Shown here: positions 61,742-64,000 of the stretch, piece by piece
Layout: every line of letters starts with the position of its first letter
How positions within the stretch are numbered: the first letter of the stretch is position 1
Assembly: GCA_013399305.1 (NCBI GenBank)
Contig: VXAI01000046.1
Coordinates: forward strand, 2,488,631 to 2,552,630
From: Rostratula benghalensis
Lineage: Eukaryota > Chordata > Aves > Charadriiformes > Rostratulidae
Direction of reading: 5' to 3'
DNA: 64,000 bases
Made by a program: the position numbers and the translations under genes
Notes under the pieces: model-generated
What the model was told of the DNA's origin: nothing
What the model saw: the letters and a program-made list of their open reading frames with translations, nothing else
Databases searched by the model: none

Positions 61742-64000
61742 AAGGCAGGATGGGGAAGCAGATCTTTAAAAAAAGCAACAAAAAAACTCCCAAGCCCAAG
61801 CCCCACAACCCTCTGATTAGTAACAACTTTCCTTCTAAGAGAGGCAATCTGTTGCACTGGTAAGATCACAGTGTTGTGGCTCAACTGATAAATCAGTAAA
61901 AAAAAAAATTTAAAAAAAAAAATAAAAAAAGAGGAAATGAACATGACCAAAGTGATCAGAATTTTTAATTTTTTGGTTTAAAAGACACTGCTCCACAGGC
62001 CAAACCAACAGCACCAGCATTGTTCTCAGCAACAGGGACAATAGGGACTGTCACAACTTCCTAGGACGAGGTGAGAACAGAAATAATATACTTCGATTTT
62101 GCAAGAGCTGGCATACATTCCTGCAGCTCATTTACTAGAAGTCTGTTCTCTTAAATTTCATTTTCAAAGACCGCGTGGACAGAATACCAGAAGCTATTTC
62201 TGTCCTAACAATGTGTAAGTACTACAGAGAACATCAGTCTCCATGAATGAATGAAATGGGATTGCAGGCCTCAAATGATTAGCAGGAGATGTATGTGATT
62301 AGTACTTGTGAGACCTCAGCACCATTGTGTGCCTGGTACCAACACGGTCCTAGGACTATTTGAGTGAGCTCATGATCTGCAATGTCTCATTTTCCTCACA
62401 TAAAACTCTGATCCCACTGGAGTCAAAGAGTAAAATTTAGATGAAATAAAACCATGATTTCAGCACTGCTGTTTTGCTTACCAAGATTTCACCAAACCCA
62501 AACCATGTTGCAATGAGGTATTTCTTTACTGATACTATTAATATTCTGAATATGTGACTGATGCAGCTTGATGAATTGCAGACACTATCCTCCTCTCCCA
62601 GCACACCAACAGATTTCCTCTGAACTTTTGCTTCCTAACATTAAAGGCACTGTGTTGGATACACTATTGTCATGAATTCAGACTTACAAAAGACCCCTGT
62701 TATGGTTTACACCTTATCGCTGTTTTACCAATTTCTGGATATAATTAATTTATTACAGGTGTACGTTCCAAGCATTTCCTTACAACAAACCTGCATTTGA
62801 GTTGTGCCAGTGATGGAATAAAAGAAGAGCTCAGTAAAAGGTGTGGTTTAGGCTGCAAGTAATTAACTATTCACAACCTAGTCTGACAATAAAGTTATTT
62901 AACAAAGTATTTGAGACGCATGAAGTCACAATGCTAGGGAATAACTCTGAAACAGAAAAGAGACACTTCAGCAGTCTCCTTTCCTACAAAGGATTAAATG
63001 CAGACTAACATATGCTCTGTTAGTACTCTTCTAGTTAGTTTCTTCTATTGAAGCTCACCTATTCGGGCAAATATACACAGGGCATATATACTCATATATA
63101 GAAATTAAAAAGCCTCTTGTTCTATACAGTAAAAAGCCAATGTTTACAAAGGACGTGCTCAGGCACTAGATTAATTTGCAACAGAAAACCTAAACAGCTT
63201 AAAAATGAAACTAGCAGAGATTGGGTTTTGTATCATATAGAGCCATTTTTGCACATCTCCCTTTCTAGGCCGATGGATAAATATAAACCCCCTGTATTTA
63301 ATTCAGCTCCACTCAAAGCCCAAAGGGCTGGGCAATGCATTTGTGCAGTATAGTTTTTGCAGATAGATCTAAGCCCTAGTAAACAGTATCTCCTACAGAT
63401 CTCAGAACAGATAAATAGATGGCTAATCTCTGAGGAATTAATCTTAGTGTGAATGAATGCTGGAATATTTAGATATTATTTAGAGCAGAACAGTCAGACA
63501 CTCAGATCTTTGACCTAAAACAAATATATGGCTGTTTAGTCAGTAAAATAAGTTTTACCCATTTTACAAACATAGTCACCAATATGGAGAGCCACGATTC
63601 TGATTCAGGGAGTTTGCATTACTAGGAAACAGCTGGATAATTAATTAGGCAGTAACTTTTCAAAACTGGCCTGCCCTGACCGTAAATACTGTACTTGCAT
63701 ATTGTTTATATAAAAATGCAGAAGGTATACCCACATGATTTCTCCCAAAAACAAGACTCCAGAGGACATAATTTCCATAGTGCTGCTAACAAAGGATAAA
63801 GTTTGAAAGACTACTTTGACGATTGTGAAATCCAGGCCCATTAGAGCACGTACTGACGTAAAGGCATGTGTTTCAGATACCAGGAGTTCTTAATGAAGCC
63901 CCCAAAACACTTGGGTCTTAAATACATATTTTTTTTTTTAAACTGACCACCTCAACCACGAAGAAAGAGCTTCTGAATGTATTTATAACCTGTTATATCT

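Overview
The window is vertebrate nuclear DNA, almost certainly from a bird. It is AT-rich and mostly non-coding. It carries CR1 LINE 3' ends of the avian type, is otherwise sparse in interspersed repeats, and has one recognisable protein-coding gene with GT-AG introns. I cannot name the species from sequence alone.

Right third (about 45.92-64.0 kb): the 3' portion of annexin A2 (ANXA2) on the minus strand. Ten consecutive coding exons are present, of 95, 114, 91, 80, 60, 94, 96, 59, 123 and 60 coding nt. They join in frame to 289 codons plus a TGA, corresponding to residues 51-339 of a 339-residue annexin A2. They hold most of annexin repeat I and all of repeats II-IV. The terminal exon continues into a short 3' UTR with two tandem AATAAA signals. 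The 5' UTR exon and the coding exons for residues 1-50 were not found, so the last 5.8 kb is an intron that runs off the right edge.

Middle (44.4-45.1 kb): a compact CpG island lies about 1 kb past the ANXA2 poly(A) site. It has a GC box, an E2F-like palindrome, a two-copy 33/34-bp internal repeat, a nearby YY1-like motif and a consensus minus-strand splice donor at its edge. It looks like the promoter and first non-coding exon of an unannotated transcript, and it is the most interesting item here.

Left two thirds (1-44.4 kb): no protein-coding gene could be supported. It contains two CR1 fragments and part of a third near its right end, at least one MIR SINE relic, simple repeats, several strong short inverted repeats, and several stretches that look like constrained non-coding DNA (homeodomain-type TAAT motifs, isolated CpGs, no repeat character). 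From general knowledge of vertebrate synteny, the developmental gene FOXB1 lies on this side of ANXA2, so distal enhancers are plausible; that is inference. The computed open reading frames here are short, lack codon signal or family resemblance, and are treated as chance.
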